From Comamonas testosteroni TK102 (lineage in GTDB: Bacteria > Pseudomonadota > Gammaproteobacteria > Burkholderiales > Burkholderiaceae_C): 64,000 nt of DNA. A program made the translations under genes and the position numbers. The stretch covers positions 5,952,001 to 6,016,000 of the forward strand of contig NZ_CP006704.1 in the NCBI RefSeq assembly GCF_000739375.1, given 5' to 3'. The notes below the pieces were generated by a model that did not search any database, was not told where the DNA came from, and saw only the letters and a list, made by a program, of their open reading frames with translations. Of the stretch, positions 63,746 through 64,000 are shown piece after piece. Every line of letters begins with the position of its first letter. Positions within the stretch are counted from its first letter, which is position 1.

Positions 63746-64000
63746 TTAGAAGGGAATGTCGTCGTCCATGTCGTCAAACCCCGACGCAGCGCGCTGGGGA
63801 GGAGGAGCCATGGGAGCGGGAGCAGAACGCTGCTGCATGGGTGCCGGTGCGGGGCGCTGCTGCATGGGCGCGGGAGCTGGACGGCTGGGCGCCTGACAGC
63901 TGCTTTCACCATAGCCATCGTCACCACCGTAGCCGCCTTGCTGCTGACCGCCGCCCTGGCGGCTACCCAGCATCTGCATGGTGTCGGCGCGGATTTCGGT
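63746..64000 (-). CDS. ssb: Single-stranded DNA-binding protein, C-terminal part
   Basis: The last 84 residues of SSB; the OB-fold lies beyond the window. Seen are the end of the OB-fold region (TEIRADTMQMLGSRQGG), a Gly/Gln-rich linker, a Pro/Ala/Gln repeat with three PAPMQQR-like units, and the acidic tip DDMDDDIPF that binds partner proteins in replication and repair. The tip is intact, so integration beside the gene has not damaged it. Confidence 0.95.
   Translation of the reverse strand, partial: TEIRADTMQMLGSRQGGGQQQGGYGGDDGYGESSCQAPSRPAPAPMQQRPAPAPMQQRSAPAPMAPPPQRAASGFDDMDDDIPF

Noticed and set aside
63600..63746. tRNA or tmRNA gene as integration target of the island
   Set aside because: No cloverleaf or tRNA 3' end is seen at either edge; the neighbour is ssb.

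Overview
The window reads as a chromosomal segment of a high-GC betaproteobacterium of the Comamonadaceae, most likely a Comamonas close to C. testosteroni. The supports are the conserved yhdP-glnE neighbourhood, strongly GC-biased codon use, a YaeQ and DUF3717/DUF1289 pair, a Mn-type leader in front of a TerC-family gene, and many tripartite-tricarboxylate (Bug) receptors. The organism assignment is inference from recognised families, not from a search.

Layout. (1) 1-19.05 kb is core chromosome: a PAS sensor kinase (cut by the window start), a nitrilase-family amidohydrolase, YhdP, GlnE, a decayed IS3-family insertion with intact ends and a 3-bp target duplication, a glutathione S-transferase, PurB, YaeQ, a riboswitch-led TerC protein, small membrane/hypothetical genes, an M48 protease and MoaC. 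(2) 19.06-22.2 kb is a lower-GC surface module: a pilin-glycosyltransferase-like gene broken by an in-frame stop, the major type IV pilin with a sigma-54 promoter, and an FHA-domain protein. (3) About 22.6-63.7 kb is a roughly 41-kb lower-GC genomic island. It ends, next to the 3' end of ssb, in a four-gene recombinase operon matching the GInt (ginABCD) type: three large tyrosine recombinases and a small coiled-coil protein.

The island carries several defence or conflict modules. A leftward, translationally coupled five-gene operon encodes a helical GASH-like protein, two GTPases, a GAP1-like protein and a caspase-like protease. The last two both end in an EAD1-like domain, suggesting that the protease is recruited by homotypic contact. 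Divergent from it is a Gabija-like pair (OLD nuclease plus UvrD-like helicase). Further right are a Fic-fold protein lacking its catalytic His, three tandem HAD proteins, and a Lamassu-like pair (Cap4/DUF4297 nuclease plus zinc-hook SMC-like ATPase).

Inside the island, 35.8-50.5 kb is a metabolic cassette: an enolase-superfamily racemase-like enzyme, a benzoylformate-decarboxylase-like enzyme, an (S)-mandelate-dehydrogenase-like enzyme, an aldehyde dehydrogenase, two SDRs, a Rieske oxygenase with its reductase, an IclR and a LysR regulator, and three Bug receptors. Together they suggest degradation of a substituted mandelate-like aromatic acid through an aldehyde and a carboxylate to an oxygenase step. 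A degenerate copy of the fic gene start lies just beyond this cassette in the same orientation, so the cassette is bracketed by fic-type sequence. No rRNA, tRNA or CRISPR array was seen.
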